Shown here: positions 51,839-60,799 of the stretch, in pieces
Position numbering within the stretch: the first letter of the stretch is position 1
How the letters are laid out: every line of letters begins with the position of its first letter
DNA from: Pseudoalteromonas rubra
Lineage (GTDB): Bacteria; Pseudomonadota; Gammaproteobacteria; Enterobacterales; Alteromonadaceae
Length of the DNA stretch: 64,000 bases
Assembly: GCF_000238295.3 (NCBI RefSeq)
Contig: NZ_AHCD03000035.1
Location: 248,001-312,000 of the forward strand
Direction: 5' to 3'
Notes under the pieces: generated by a model
Database searches by the model: none
Told to the model about the DNA's origin: nothing
Seen by the model: only the letters and a program-made list of their open reading frames with translations
Translations under genes and position numbers: made by a program

Positions 51839-52633
51839 CTAAAACTGATACATAGCACCGATGAAGGCTACGTCCATCGTATCATCGCCAACGAGCGGAC
51901 TTTTGCTGATAACATCATCCAGCTCCGTTCTGCTTACACTACCAATCAGTGTTATCTCAGGCGTGATTTGATAATACGCATTGAGCCCAAAGGTGACGTT
52001 TATCGCGTTGTCGTCGGTCTGATAAGCTGTACGGCCTACTGATGCGTTGATATTCTTACCACTTATCCCATAAACAGTGTTCACATAGTCCGAATCGAGC
52101 CAGCGTACCTGTGCCTGTGCTGAAATGCCAAATCCTTGACTGCTCTCATATAAAGGAACTTCTGCACTCAGAGCAAAGTTGGTGGCATCGGATTCATCAG
52201 ACAAGTCAGTGTGGCCGGATAAACCAAACCATAAAAACTTTGCCCCATAATTCAGTACTAGTTCCCCATCAGGCGCATCATAGCCTTCAAATACTTTGCT
52301 ATCAGAGCTGTTGTCTCCAAACAGGCTGTCATACCCTTCGTTCCGGTAGCCCAGACCCGCATAGGCACTGAACACGTCGTTAATATTCAAAAACTGATAG
52401 CCAATGGTGCTGTCTTCATTAGAAAACCAGTTGCCTTTTTTAATGTCTGCCATCGGGGCCAGAGCAAATTCACTTTTACCGCCCTGCCAAGGCAGATCCG
52501 CAACCAGCACACCTGCCCCCATTTTTACGTCCCAATCGTCGTTGGCTGGCTCTTCTGCGTGACTGCATACGCTTGTTATTGCCAGGCACAAGCCAAGCGC
52601 TCGTACTACGTTGTGTTTAGTAATCCCGTTCAT
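51839..52633 (-). CDS. MipA/OmpV family outer-membrane protein
   Basis: 264 residues with a signal peptide ending near CSHA (residue 26). The mature protein reads as a series of amphipathic strands ending in a terminal phenylalanine (FIGAMYQF), typical of outer-membrane barrels. The start WDVKMGAGVLVADLPWQGG fits MipA/OmpV. Relatives scaffold murein enzymes or act as porin-like adhesins. The 5' region has a GCTTTGG/CCAAAGC hairpin (52691-52707). Confidence 0.8.
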   Translation of the reverse strand: MNGITKHNVVRALGLCLAITSVCSHAEEPANDDWDVKMGAGVLVADLPWQGGKSEFALAPMADIKKGNWFSNEDSTIGYQFLNINDVFSAYAGLGYRNEGYDSLFGDNSSDSKVFEGYDAPDGELVLNYGAKFLWFGLSGHTDLSDESDATNFALSAEVPLYESSQGFGISAQAQVRWLDSDYVNTVYGISGKNINASVGRTAYQTDDNAINVTFGLNAYYQITPEITLIGSVSRTELDDVISKSPLVGDDTMDVAFIGAMYQF

Positions 52634-52977
52634 AATGAGTTCCTTTGTCTCTAAAAGTTTGCTTTAGCGCTGAGGTAAAATAATCAGAGGGCTTTGGAGA
52701 CCAAAGCAAGATGCCTGGCCGACTGCCCCTGAACTTCATGGCTTCATAATGCGCTGAAATAATGCAAAACTCAGTGAGGACCTTGTGAGCAACTGTTACT
52801 TAGTGCGGCATTTCAAAACAATTATTCACATAACTCGCTTTCATCGGTATTTTCTTGTGAGTAAGTCACTCAATTTGGAACGGTTTAAAATTATCAAATC
52901 CAACCCTTACCTACTGGTAAGAGCTGTGGTATGATTGCCGCCGGCTTAAAGAATGGTCAAATATAGAGCAAGCAGTA
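52634..52977. other. Divergent spacer, ompV-like and receiver-PilZ genes
   Basis: 344 bases with no gene. It contains GCTTTGG/CCAAAGC (52691-52707) in the leader of the barrel gene and a short CTTACC/GGTAAG inverted repeat (52906-52921) before the receiver gene. Promoters for both genes must lie here but none is clear enough to place. Confidence 0.45.
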
Positions 52978-53739
52978 GTGAGAAATGTCCGATTTTTGGT
53001 GGTCGATGATTGTACCACTGTACGCAACGTTGTACGTAACATCATTAAGACGCGTCTGGGTTCTGAACAGGTGATGATGGCTGCAGATGGTAAGCAGGCA
53101 CTCCAGATCCTAAAATCAAAGCCAGTCGACATTATTATCTCTGACTGGCAGATGCCTGAAATAAACGGCGAAGAGCTGCTTTATGAGGTTCGTAACAGCA
53201 CCAAGTTTAAAGACATTCCTTTTATCATGATGACCTCTAATGGCGAGCGTGATTTTGTTATTACCGCAATACAAAATGGGGTGAGTCATTTTGTCGTTAA
53301 ACCTTTCAGAGCAGACAAACTCGAAGCCGCAGTCAATAAATCATGGAACAGTGCCAGTAAACGAGACTCAGTCAGGCACTCGGCCCTGCCATCACATGCA
53401 ATGCGGATCATCGCTTCTGATGCCCTGCTAGAAGCCAAAGTACATAACATCAGTCATACCGGCATGCAGGTTTATACCAATTATGTTGACGCCCTGAAGC
53501 TATACAAACTCACTGAATTTAACCTCAGCTTTGACAATTTTGACGGAACTCATGCACTTAGCCTCTCCCCGCTCTATGGCACCATAGTGCGCATAGAAGC
53601 AAATGATGGACCTGAGCAGGATTGTTTACTTGGTGTACGCTTTGAGTTAGAAAAATGCAGTGAACAGGTTCAGAGGAACCTGGACAAACTGATGAAGCGC
53701 CTCAACAACGTGGTACCGGATATCGTTGATAATAGCTAG
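52978..53739 (+). CDS. Response regulator with PilZ output domain
   Basis: 253 residues, GTG start at 52978 with a weak ribosome site. Receiver domain 1-125 with phospho-acceptor Asp56 in IIISDWQMP and Lys in HFVVKPF. The C-terminal domain (about 135-245) has a PilZ-like NISHTGMQVY, matching the D/NxSxxG motif, but I see no RxxxR upstream (only MRIIAS), so binding of c-di-GMP is doubtful. It may link a phosphorelay to motility or envelope functions. Convergent overlap of 4 bases with the next gene. Confidence 0.83.
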   Translation: MRNVRFLVVDDCTTVRNVVRNIIKTRLGSEQVMMAADGKQALQILKSKPVDIIISDWQMPEINGEELLYEVRNSTKFKDIPFIMMTSNGERDFVITAIQNGVSHFVVKPFRADKLEAAVNKSWNSASKRDSVRHSALPSHAMRIIASDALLEAKVHNISHTGMQVYTNYVDALKLYKLTEFNLSFDNFDGTHALSLSPLYGTIVRIEANDGPEQDCLLGVRFELEKCSEQVQRNLDKLMKRLNNVVPDIVDNS

Positions 53740-54089
53740 ATGACCTGTCTGGCGAGTTCAAATACCGTTTTATTGGTGTGCTTAACCAACTCATGACGCG
53801 GCATCTCGCATTGTGACATCACCTTATTGACGACTAACTCTATTTCACATTGTAATGCTGTATTGAACTGGGTAGCGCGCACACTGCCGTCGCCCACACC
53901 AGCGAATAAAGGCTGTAAGAATGCCCGCCGCTTACGCAACTGCTCAACCACCAGGGGGGTCACCGGTGATTGCTCCGAAAACACTTTGCGACAAATATTG
54001 CTGACCAGGCGGCTGTAAGTCGGCTCCATCATATTTGGGATTAAACCTGTGTGTTGCCCACCTACCTGGGTACTTTCTAAACTAAACAT
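53736..54089 (-). CDS. Protein of unknown function
   Basis: 117 residues, all-helical in appearance, soluble, with two cysteines. No signal peptide or known motif. Start MFSLESTQVGG at 54089. It converges on and overlaps the receiver-PilZ gene by 4 bases, so its 3' end is antisense to that transcript. Codon use looks ordinary, which supports a real gene, but this is the weakest of the longer calls. Confidence 0.5.
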   Translation of the reverse strand: MFSLESTQVGGQHTGLIPNMMEPTYSRLVSNICRKVFSEQSPVTPLVVEQLRKRRAFLQPLFAGVGDGSVRATQFNTALQCEIELVVNKVMSQCEMPRHELVKHTNKTVFELARQVI

Positions 54090-54181
54090 TTAACAAACCA
54101 ATACATAATGTAATAACCCGATCCTAGCTACAAACCTAAGTCTATGGAATTACACTCGATTACAGCGTTCTGCTGTTGCAT

Positions 54182-54210
54182 TTGTTCGATGCGCATTACA
54201 TCGTTACAAT
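54182..54210 (+). promoter_or_regulatory. Candidate trmO promoter
   Basis: TTGTTC (54182-54187), 17-base spacer and TACAAT (54205-54210), 30 bases before the trmO GTG. Confidence 0.4.
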
Positions 54211-54239
54211 ACGCGCAAATTTACTAGCCGGAATAAAGC

Positions 54240-54950
54240 GTGCAATTCGATATACAGCCAATTGGTGTGATCCACTCACCATATAAACAAAAGTTTGCTA
54301 TTCCCAGACAACCCCGCCTGGTGCCAGAGGCAAAGGCCAAACTGGTATTTTGTGACGCATTTAACCGCGAAGAGTTCGTACGAGGAATAGAAGAGTTCAG
54401 TCACCTTTGGCTGTTATTCCGCTTTCATGAAACCGCTGACAAAGGCTATTCTGCGTTAGTGCGGCCGCCAAGACTGGGGGGCAACGAGCGTAAAGGCGTA
54501 TTCGCAACTCGCGCCACCTTTCGTCCCAATGGCATTGGTATGAGTGCGGTGAAACTCGAAGGCGTTGAGTACAAAAACGGGCAACTTGCACTTTTGCTGT
54601 CTGGTATTGATTTACTGGACGGCTCGCCCATTGTTGATATAAAACCTTATCTGCCCTACTCTGACGCGCTGACCGACGCGGCTGCTGGATTTGCAGATAC
54701 CCGTCCTGAAACGGCAATGACGGTCAGTTTCAGCGAACAAGCCGAAGCCTTTATTAATACTCAAAGCGATTACCCGGAGCTTAAAGCCTTCATAACCAAT
54801 GTGCTCAAGCAGGACCCACGCCCGGCGTATAAGAAAAAGAAGGCAGATACGCAAAGTTATGGTATGAATCTGTATGACTTCAACATTCGCTGGATGGTCA
54901 ACGGCGAGCACAATCAGGTGCTGGAAGTGACTCATATCCAGCCGGATTGA
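54240..54950 (+). CDS. trmO: tRNA (N6-threonylcarbamoyladenosine(37)-N6)-methyltransferase TrmO
   Basis: 236 residues, GTG start. SAM-dependent enzyme that methylates t6A37 in tRNA-Thr. Family blocks: IGVIHSPYKQKFAIPRQP at the start, IEEFSHLWLLFRFH, RRP-type PPRLGGNERKGVFATRA and RPNGIGMSAVKLEGVE, DLLDGSPIVDIKPYLPY. C-terminal domain is the small extension common in proteobacteria. Upstream of proS with a 159-base spacer, so probably separate. Confidence 0.95.
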   Translation: MQFDIQPIGVIHSPYKQKFAIPRQPRLVPEAKAKLVFCDAFNREEFVRGIEEFSHLWLLFRFHETADKGYSALVRPPRLGGNERKGVFATRATFRPNGIGMSAVKLEGVEYKNGQLALLLSGIDLLDGSPIVDIKPYLPYSDALTDAAAGFADTRPETAMTVSFSEQAEAFINTQSDYPELKAFITNVLKQDPRPAYKKKKADTQSYGMNLYDFNIRWMVNGEHNQVLEVTHIQPD

Positions 54951-55109
54951 ATAAAAACTCCTCAGCCATCAGAACAGTCGCTTTTTCATGAGAAATAAAG
55001 CTTTTTAAGCGGTTTTAGCGCTGTTAAACTAACCCGACAAAAATACTACAACAACGTAGGGTTGCATGGTCAATTGGCCGAAGCAATCTTCTATTTGAAC
55101 GGAACAAGT

Positions 55110-56834
55110 ATGCGTACCAGTCAATATATTTTAGCGACTCAAAAAGAGACGCCTGCAGATGCAGAAGTGATCAGCCACCAGCTGATGTTACGTGCGGGCA
55201 TGATCCGCAAGTTAGCCTCAGGTTTGTACACCTGGTTACCCTCCGGCCTGAAAGTACTACGTAAAGTAGAAAACATCGTACGCGAAGAGATGGACAAAGC
55301 CGGCGCCATTGAAATGCTGATGCCCATCATCCAGCCTGCGGATCTGTGGCAGGAATCTGGCCGCTGGGAACAATTTGGTCCAGAACTGCTGCGCATCAAT
55401 GACAGACATAACCGTCCATTTGCACTGGGTCCGACACACGAAGAAGTGATCACCGATCTGGTACGCCGTGAAGTCAGCAGCTACAAACAACTGCCTCTGA
55501 CCTTGTACCAGGTTCAGACCAAAGTACGCGACGAAGTACGCCCGCGTTTTGGTGTGATGCGCGCGCGCGAATTTACGATGAAAGATGCCTACTCCTTCCA
55601 TCTGGATGATGCATGTCTGGAAAAAACCTATCAGGTAATGCATCAGGCTTACTGCAACATCTTCGAGCGTCTGGGCCTGGATTACCGCCCGGTCATCGCA
55701 GATACCGGCTCTATTGGTGGCAGCGTGTCACATGAATTCCATGTGCTTGCTGAGTCCGGCGAAGATGCCATTGCATTCAGCACAGAGAGTGATTATGCCG
55801 CTAATATCGAAAAGGCAGAAGCTGTAGCGCCATCAGAGTCTCGCCCTGAGCCTTCGAAAGAACTGAATACTTTCGATACGCCTGAAGCAAACACCATTGC
55901 CGAGCTCAAAGAAAAGCATGGTGTTAAACCACACCGCGGCGTTAAAACACTGATCGTCTACGGTGCACCGGATGAAGACGACAAACGTGGCCTGGTCGCT
56001 CTGATCCTGCGTGGCGACCAAGAGTTGAATGAGCTCAAAGCAGAAAAGCTGCCACTGATAGACGCGCCGCTGGAAATGGCCAAAGAAGAAGACATAGTTG
56101 CAGCCATTGGCGCTAAGCCTGGTTCACTAGGCCCGGTTGGTCTGAACATGCCGGTTATCGTTGATCGCAGCGCTGCGGTAATGGCCGATTTCGTCGCAGG
56201 TGCAAACCAAAATGGCGTGCACTACAGCGGCATCAACTGGGATCGTGATGTCACAGATTACACGGTTGCTGACCTTCGCAATGTGGTTGAAGGCGATCCA
56301 AGCCCCTGTGGCAAAGGTACGCTACAAATCAAACGCGGCATTGAAGTGGGTCACATTTTCCAGCTGGGAACTAAGTACTCAGAAGCCATGAGCGCTGGTG
56401 TATTAGGTGAAAGCGGTAAAAACCAAGTGATGACCATGGGTTGCTATGGTATTGGTGTATCACGTATTGTTGCTGCTGCGATTGAGCAGAACAACGACGA
56501 TTACGGGATCAAGTGGCCTCAGGCTATCGCCCCATTCGAGCTGGCGATTGTGCCGATGAACATGCACAAGTCACATCGTATCCCGGATATTGCACAGAAG
56601 TTCTATACCGATCTGCAAGCAGCTGGCGTTGAAGTGTTATTCGATGACCGTAAAGAACGCCCGGGTGTGATGTTTAACGACATGGAGCTACTTGGTGTGC
56701 CATACACGCTCGTAATTGGTGAGCGCAACCTGGATAACAATCAGGTTGAACTGAAAAACCGCCGTACAGGTGAAAAACTCATGCTGGACATCGATTCTGC
56801 CGTTGCAGAAATTGCCAAGGCACTGGGTAAATAA
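55110..56834 (+). CDS. proS: Prolyl-tRNA synthetase
   Basis: 574 residues from the ATG at 55110 (MRTSQYILATQKETP), preceded by CGGAAC; the longer frame is not supported. Full-length bacterial class II enzyme: motif 1 area EMLMPIIQPADLW, motif 2 PTHEEVITDLVRREV and YQVQTKVRDEVRPRFGVMRAREF, the inserted editing domain (about 225-400), then VMTMGCYGIGVSR motif 3 and the anticodon-binding C-terminus. Charges proline to tRNA-Pro. Ended by a terminator. Confidence 0.98.
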   Translation: MRTSQYILATQKETPADAEVISHQLMLRAGMIRKLASGLYTWLPSGLKVLRKVENIVREEMDKAGAIEMLMPIIQPADLWQESGRWEQFGPELLRINDRHNRPFALGPTHEEVITDLVRREVSSYKQLPLTLYQVQTKVRDEVRPRFGVMRAREFTMKDAYSFHLDDACLEKTYQVMHQAYCNIFERLGLDYRPVIADTGSIGGSVSHEFHVLAESGEDAIAFSTESDYAANIEKAEAVAPSESRPEPSKELNTFDTPEANTIAELKEKHGVKPHRGVKTLIVYGAPDEDDKRGLVALILRGDQELNELKAEKLPLIDAPLEMAKEEDIVAAIGAKPGSLGPVGLNMPVIVDRSAAVMADFVAGANQNGVHYSGINWDRDVTDYTVADLRNVVEGDPSPCGKGTLQIKRGIEVGHIFQLGTKYSEAMSAGVLGESGKNQVMTMGCYGIGVSRIVAAAIEQNNDDYGIKWPQAIAPFELAIVPMNMHKSHRIPDIAQKFYTDLQAAGVEVLFDDRKERPGVMFNDMELLGVPYTLVIGERNLDNNQVELKNRRTGEKLMLDIDSAVAEIAKALGK

Positions 56835-56843
56835 ACCTTCAGA

Positions 56844-56867
56844 CAGAGCGTACACAGTTGCGCTCTG
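56844..56867 (+). terminator. Terminator of proS
   Basis: CAGAGCG/CGCTCTG 7-bp stem, 10-base loop, followed by CTTCTCTCTTT. Confidence 0.6.
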
Positions 56868-56957
56868 CTTCTCTCTTTGCTGTCATAATAGCTTCTCGTA
56901 ACTGCCCTGCTTTTGTCATCCACCGTCTCTAACTTAGGGCTTATTACGCTCGAGAAC

Positions 56958-57764
56958 ATGGCTATGACACAAACCTACTATCCGACAATTTGGATCTCCG
57001 ATGTCCACCTTGGCTACAAAGACTGTAAAGCCGACTTCCTGCTGGACTTTCTTAACAGTACTCGCTGCGATACCTTATATTTGGTTGGCGACATCGTTGA
57101 TCTTTGGTCTTTAAAACGTCAGTTCTTTTGGCACCCAAGTCATTACCAGGTGCTGGAGTGTATTCAGCGCAAAGCCGAAAATGGTACCCGGGTTATCTAT
57201 ATCCCCGGAAACCATGACGAAACCTTTCGCAATTATGTGGGTAAAACGCTGTTTCACGTCGAAGTCCACAAAACATACGTGCATACTACGTCAGCGGGTA
57301 AGCGGTTCTTACTTTTACATGGTGATGACTTTGATTCCGCAACCCGATACAACAAACTGATCAGCATTATCGGCGACGCGGCCTATGACTTTTTGCTATT
57401 TCTTAATCGCTGGACTAACCGGATCCGAAGATTATATGGCGGTCATTACTGGTCTTTAGCTTCCTGGCTCAAAAACCGTGTACACAAAGCCCGTGAAGCC
57501 ATCCATGCCTTTGAACAAGCCGCGGTACACGAAGCCAAAAAGCACGGTGTCGATGGCATCATTTGTGGCCATATTCACCAACCAAGGATCTCGGTTATGG
57601 ATGGTATCGTGTATTGTAACGATGGTGACTGGATTGAGAATTGCACAGCACTGGTTGAAAATGAGCAAGGCCGCATTGAGCTGTTGCATTGGTCAGACAT
57701 TAAGAAAGTGCTGACTGTCGTTGAGCCTGAAGCCAGTTCGCCTCAAGATGTGAAAGCCGCTTAA
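56958..57764 (+). CDS. LpxH-like metallophosphoesterase
   Basis: 268 residues from the ATG at 56958. Calcineurin-like fold with ISDVHLGY, LVGDIVDLW, IPGNHDE, LLHGDDFD and CGHIHQP, all metal-binding blocks. It matches the family often annotated as UDP-2,3-diacylglucosamine diphosphatase (LpxH2-type), but the true LpxH substrate cannot be confirmed, and its WSLKRQFFWHPSHYQVLE helix is characteristic of this side family. Cytoplasmic, maybe membrane-associated. Convergent with the ABC operon. Confidence 0.83.
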   Translation: MAMTQTYYPTIWISDVHLGYKDCKADFLLDFLNSTRCDTLYLVGDIVDLWSLKRQFFWHPSHYQVLECIQRKAENGTRVIYIPGNHDETFRNYVGKTLFHVEVHKTYVHTTSAGKRFLLLHGDDFDSATRYNKLISIIGDAAYDFLLFLNRWTNRIRRLYGGHYWSLASWLKNRVHKAREAIHAFEQAAVHEAKKHGVDGIICGHIHQPRISVMDGIVYCNDGDWIENCTALVENEQGRIELLHWSDIKKVLTVVEPEASSPQDVKAA

Positions 57765-57767
57765 GCA

Positions 57768-57804
57768 ACTAGCATGGATGAAGTCTGCTTTTATCCATGC
57801 TAGT
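57768..57804. terminator. Hairpin between convergent genes
   Basis: ACTAGCATGGAT/ATCCATGCTAGT perfect 12-bp stem with a 13-base loop, between the phosphoesterase and ABC permease genes. No T-run. Confidence 0.6.
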
Positions 57805-57812
57805 CCATCGCT

Positions 57813-59021
57813 TCATCTGAATAACACCTCTTCACGGCTAAACCAGCGCACACAGCATGCCAGTAGCGCGGCTGCGAGTAGAATGGAGGCCAGGAAAATC
57901 ATGCCCACGGCCTGGTAGTCCACCGTTCCTTTGACGATTTCTTTAATCGCCAGCGCCACATTGGTGATGGGGATCCAGGCGGTTTTGGCATTTAACGCCA
58001 TGTTAGGTAAAACAGACACCACTATAGGCACAAACACCAACATGCTCAGAGGCCCCATATAATTTTGCGCCTCTTTGAAGCTACGCGCATAAATCGAGAT
58101 GGCCAATACCAAAGATGACAACATCATGGCTACAGGCAACAGTAATGCAAAAATGAGTAAAAAATCCCATTGGGTGACGCTCGCAAATGCGCTCAGGATA
58201 GGATCAAGCGCCCCAAAGCCGCTGGCTAACCCAATCCAGATGGACATACTGGATACAGTAACCAACGCGCAGGCTATAGAACTGATCAAAATAGTGAGGA
58301 ACTTACCTAGAACCAGCTGAGTACGCGTCAATGGTGTCAGTAGCAACGTCTCCAATGTACCGCGCTCTTTTTCACCTGCCCCGAGGTCAATAGCCGGGTA
58401 ACTGGCTCCCATTAGTACCAAAGGGATCAGCATATAAGGAATAAAAGCACCTATTTTCTCGCCTATATTTTCTCGCCGATCAGCGGTGTCCACTTTTTCC
58501 ATCAGCACCGGCTGAAGCATCGCGTCTTGCTTATCAGTGTCCACACCGAGCTCACTGAGCGCTTGCGCCGTCAGTTTGGCTGAATAGGTATCAATGACCT
58601 TTTTTATCCTGCTATAAATGTAATTGATCGACTGAGCATCATTAAAGACCACCTGAAACCGACTCTGTTCGCCCTGAGCTAACTGTTTGTCTGGCGCCGC
58701 CGGGATATAGATACCCACGTCGATAATGCCCTGCCTGACTGCATCACGTAATGCAGAGACACTGTCAAGCTGAGCCTCTCCTTCGTATCGTTTAAAACTG
58801 CGGTGGTAGAACAAGGTGTCTGAAAAAGCAGGTGCGTAGTCTTCGTTGACGACAAAATAGGTATGGACTTTTTGCTCTGCTTCGAGCGCCGCCTTAGACG
58901 TTAAAAAAAATACAAAAGCGAATAAAACAGGAAAGATTACAATGGGCAACGCAATCACAAAGAACAGGGTTTTTCTATCTCTAAGCAGCTCTCTGAGTTC
59001 CTTGAACATGACTTCAAACAT
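57813..59021 (-). CDS. ABC-2 type transporter permease (NatB-like)
   Basis: 402 residues from the ATG at 59021, which has GGGAGG 6 bases upstream. One N-terminal helix, a large extracytoplasmic domain (about 45-180), and five C-terminal helices with the ABC-2 motif YPAIDLGAGEKERGTLETLLLTPLTRTQLVLGK. It matches NatB-type permeases exporting Na+ or organic compounds. It overlaps the ATPase gene by 8 bases; with the ATPase it forms a half-size exporter. Substrate unknown. Confidence 0.88.
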   Translation of the reverse strand: MFEVMFKELRELLRDRKTLFFVIALPIVIFPVLFAFVFFLTSKAALEAEQKVHTYFVVNEDYAPAFSDTLFYHRSFKRYEGEAQLDSVSALRDAVRQGIIDVGIYIPAAPDKQLAQGEQSRFQVVFNDAQSINYIYSRIKKVIDTYSAKLTAQALSELGVDTDKQDAMLQPVLMEKVDTADRRENIGEKIGAFIPYMLIPLVLMGASYPAIDLGAGEKERGTLETLLLTPLTRTQLVLGKFLTILISSIACALVTVSSMSIWIGLASGFGALDPILSAFASVTQWDFLLIFALLLPVAMMLSSLVLAISIYARSFKEAQNYMGPLSMLVFVPIVVSVLPNMALNAKTAWIPITNVALAIKEIVKGTVDYQAVGMIFLASILLAAALLACCVRWFSREEVLFR

Positions 59022-59799
59022 CTTGTGCCTCCCGAACAATGTTCAAAAACGCCTGGTTGAGTTCCGTATTCATACCTTGCTCACGAAATGTCGCCAAATC
59101 TCCGTCAAAGCAACTGACACCTTTATCAATTACACACACGCGATCGCACAACATATCCACTTCATCCAGATGGTGAGTAGAAAAAATAACCGGTGTGCCC
59201 TGCTCTTTTAACTGCCTGATAAATGTCAAAACGGTTTGCTTGGTCATGATGTCCAGGCCCGTTGTCGGCTCGTCCAGAATAACCACCTGGGGTTCATGTA
59301 CCACAGCTCTGGCGATATTGGTTTTTTGCTTCATTCCGGTTGACAGGCTCTCAGCTCGTTTGTCCAGAAATGAAGTCATATCCAGTGTTTCATACAACAG
59401 CTCACAACGAGCTTTCAATAACTTGCCTTTAAGCCCGTGTAATCGGGCAAAGTACTCGACATTTTCTTGCGCACTCAGCCGCCCATACAAGCCTGTTGTA
59501 CCTGACAGGAAACCTATATTGCGTCGACCGTGAAGTGGTTTTTTGACGATATCCTGTCCAGCAACAAAGATTGCGCCGCTATCTGGTGTGAGCGCAGTAG
59601 ATAGCATCCTGAGCGTGGTGGTTTTACCCGCACCGTTGGGTCCAAGTAGCCCAAGTACCTCCGCATGCTGGCATTGAAACGAGACGGATTCGACAGAATG
59701 AAAGTAGCCATCGCGTTCTCGCGGATCGCTACTGGTTTTATTTTTATTGTGCTCCTTGCTGAGCTTGAAGCGTTTTTTTAAACCTTCAACCTGTATCAC
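59014..59799 (-). CDS. ABC transporter ATP-binding protein (NatA-like)
   Basis: 261 residues. Walker A GPNGAGKTT, signature LSTGMKQK, Walker B VVILDEPTTGLD, and the switch histidine in FSTHH. The N-terminal insert RFKLSKEHNKNKTSSDPRERDGY is unusual for the class and may be a regulatory or contact segment. It energises the permease at 57813. Start overlaps the DUF3025 gene by 4 bases. Confidence 0.92.
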   Translation of the reverse strand: MIQVEGLKKRFKLSKEHNKNKTSSDPRERDGYFHSVESVSFQCQHAEVLGLLGPNGAGKTTTLRMLSTALTPDSGAIFVAGQDIVKKPLHGRRNIGFLSGTTGLYGRLSAQENVEYFARLHGLKGKLLKARCELLYETLDMTSFLDKRAESLSTGMKQKTNIARAVVHEPQVVILDEPTTGLDIMTKQTVLTFIRQLKEQGTPVIFSTHHLDEVDMLCDRVCVIDKGVSCFDGDLATFREQGMNTELNQAFLNIVREAQDV

Positions 59800-60617
59800 T
59801 GAGTATCCTTTTTCTTGGCCGGCTGCCGCTTGGGGCGGAAATAGTCGGTATCACTGTAAAAAGCCAGATCCTGTTGCCCCTGATACCAGTGTGGGATCCC
59901 AAGCAAAGGCAATGGCGACATTTGTTGGTTATTATCCAACAGTCCTTGACGCTCTATCATATTAACCAGTTTCTGGTCCAGATGGCGATACTGAAGTTGC
60001 AAAGGCAGATGATAAAAAGCTTCATCGACTTCGACACAGACCACTTTGCCCGTTAAACCGATAAAAGGCTTAGTCAGCATTTCATAATTGGCATGACCAA
60101 AGGTAAATGGCAACAGGTTATGATGCCACATCGCACCATATTCATAGAAAATTTCCTGCCACTGATGCGCTCTTAATGCACTTTGCCAGCTCAAATCAGG
60201 TACCGCGAGTACCACACCACATTCGTCAAACAGCGTCAGGGCATTGCGCTTTTTACTGCGTTGCTTCAGGCCGTGCTCTGCGATTTCTTGCATATGCAAA
60301 CGGTTAAGCAAAGACTTAGTTTGTGGAAACAAGCACCAGATCAGGGCACCAAAAAAGTCATGCCAATTATTCTCACGAGTGGGAATGCGATGTGTATGCG
60401 CAATAATCTCTTCGTAGTACAAAGTTTCGCTTTCCAGCTCACTGTTTGGTGTAAATACAATGTCACGGCTTTGCGTACTGTCTTTTTGTTCATTCAGCCA
60501 AGTGAAAGATGGCCAGTCTGAATGATGACTGAGTGCAAACAACTCTTCTAAATGCTCAAATGGCGCCTGATTGAACAGGTCTGCATGCCAGTGTTCTGGC
60601 GCGGTAAATTTATTCAT
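59796..60617 (-). CDS. DUF3025 family protein
   Basis: 273 residues. The DUF3025 pattern is visible: HTHRIPTRENNWHDFFGALIWCLFPQTKSLLNRLHM (about 94-130) and LTLFDECGVVLAVP, then FGHANYEMLTKPFIGLTGK. Cytoplasmic; function unknown. It overlaps the ABC ATPase gene by 4 bases, so it may affect that transporter or simply share its promoter. Confidence 0.85.
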   Translation of the reverse strand: MNKFTAPEHWHADLFNQAPFEHLEELFALSHHSDWPSFTWLNEQKDSTQSRDIVFTPNSELESETLYYEEIIAHTHRIPTRENNWHDFFGALIWCLFPQTKSLLNRLHMQEIAEHGLKQRSKKRNALTLFDECGVVLAVPDLSWQSALRAHQWQEIFYEYGAMWHHNLLPFTFGHANYEMLTKPFIGLTGKVVCVEVDEAFYHLPLQLQYRHLDQKLVNMIERQGLLDNNQQMSPLPLLGIPHWYQGQQDLAFYSDTDYFRPKRQPAKKKDTQ

Positions 60618-60799
60618 ATTGCCGGTTTATCTTTCTCTGGCATAATTTAAAGCAACCATTTTACCTCAGCGCGTCTCCTTATCCCAGTCGACTCTGCTCA
60701 GTAAACATACAAACCCGTCAATTGTCGCCAAAAGTCGAAATATCAATACAAATAACGTTATACTAACGGCGTATAACAACAAGCGAAGATAATAACACT

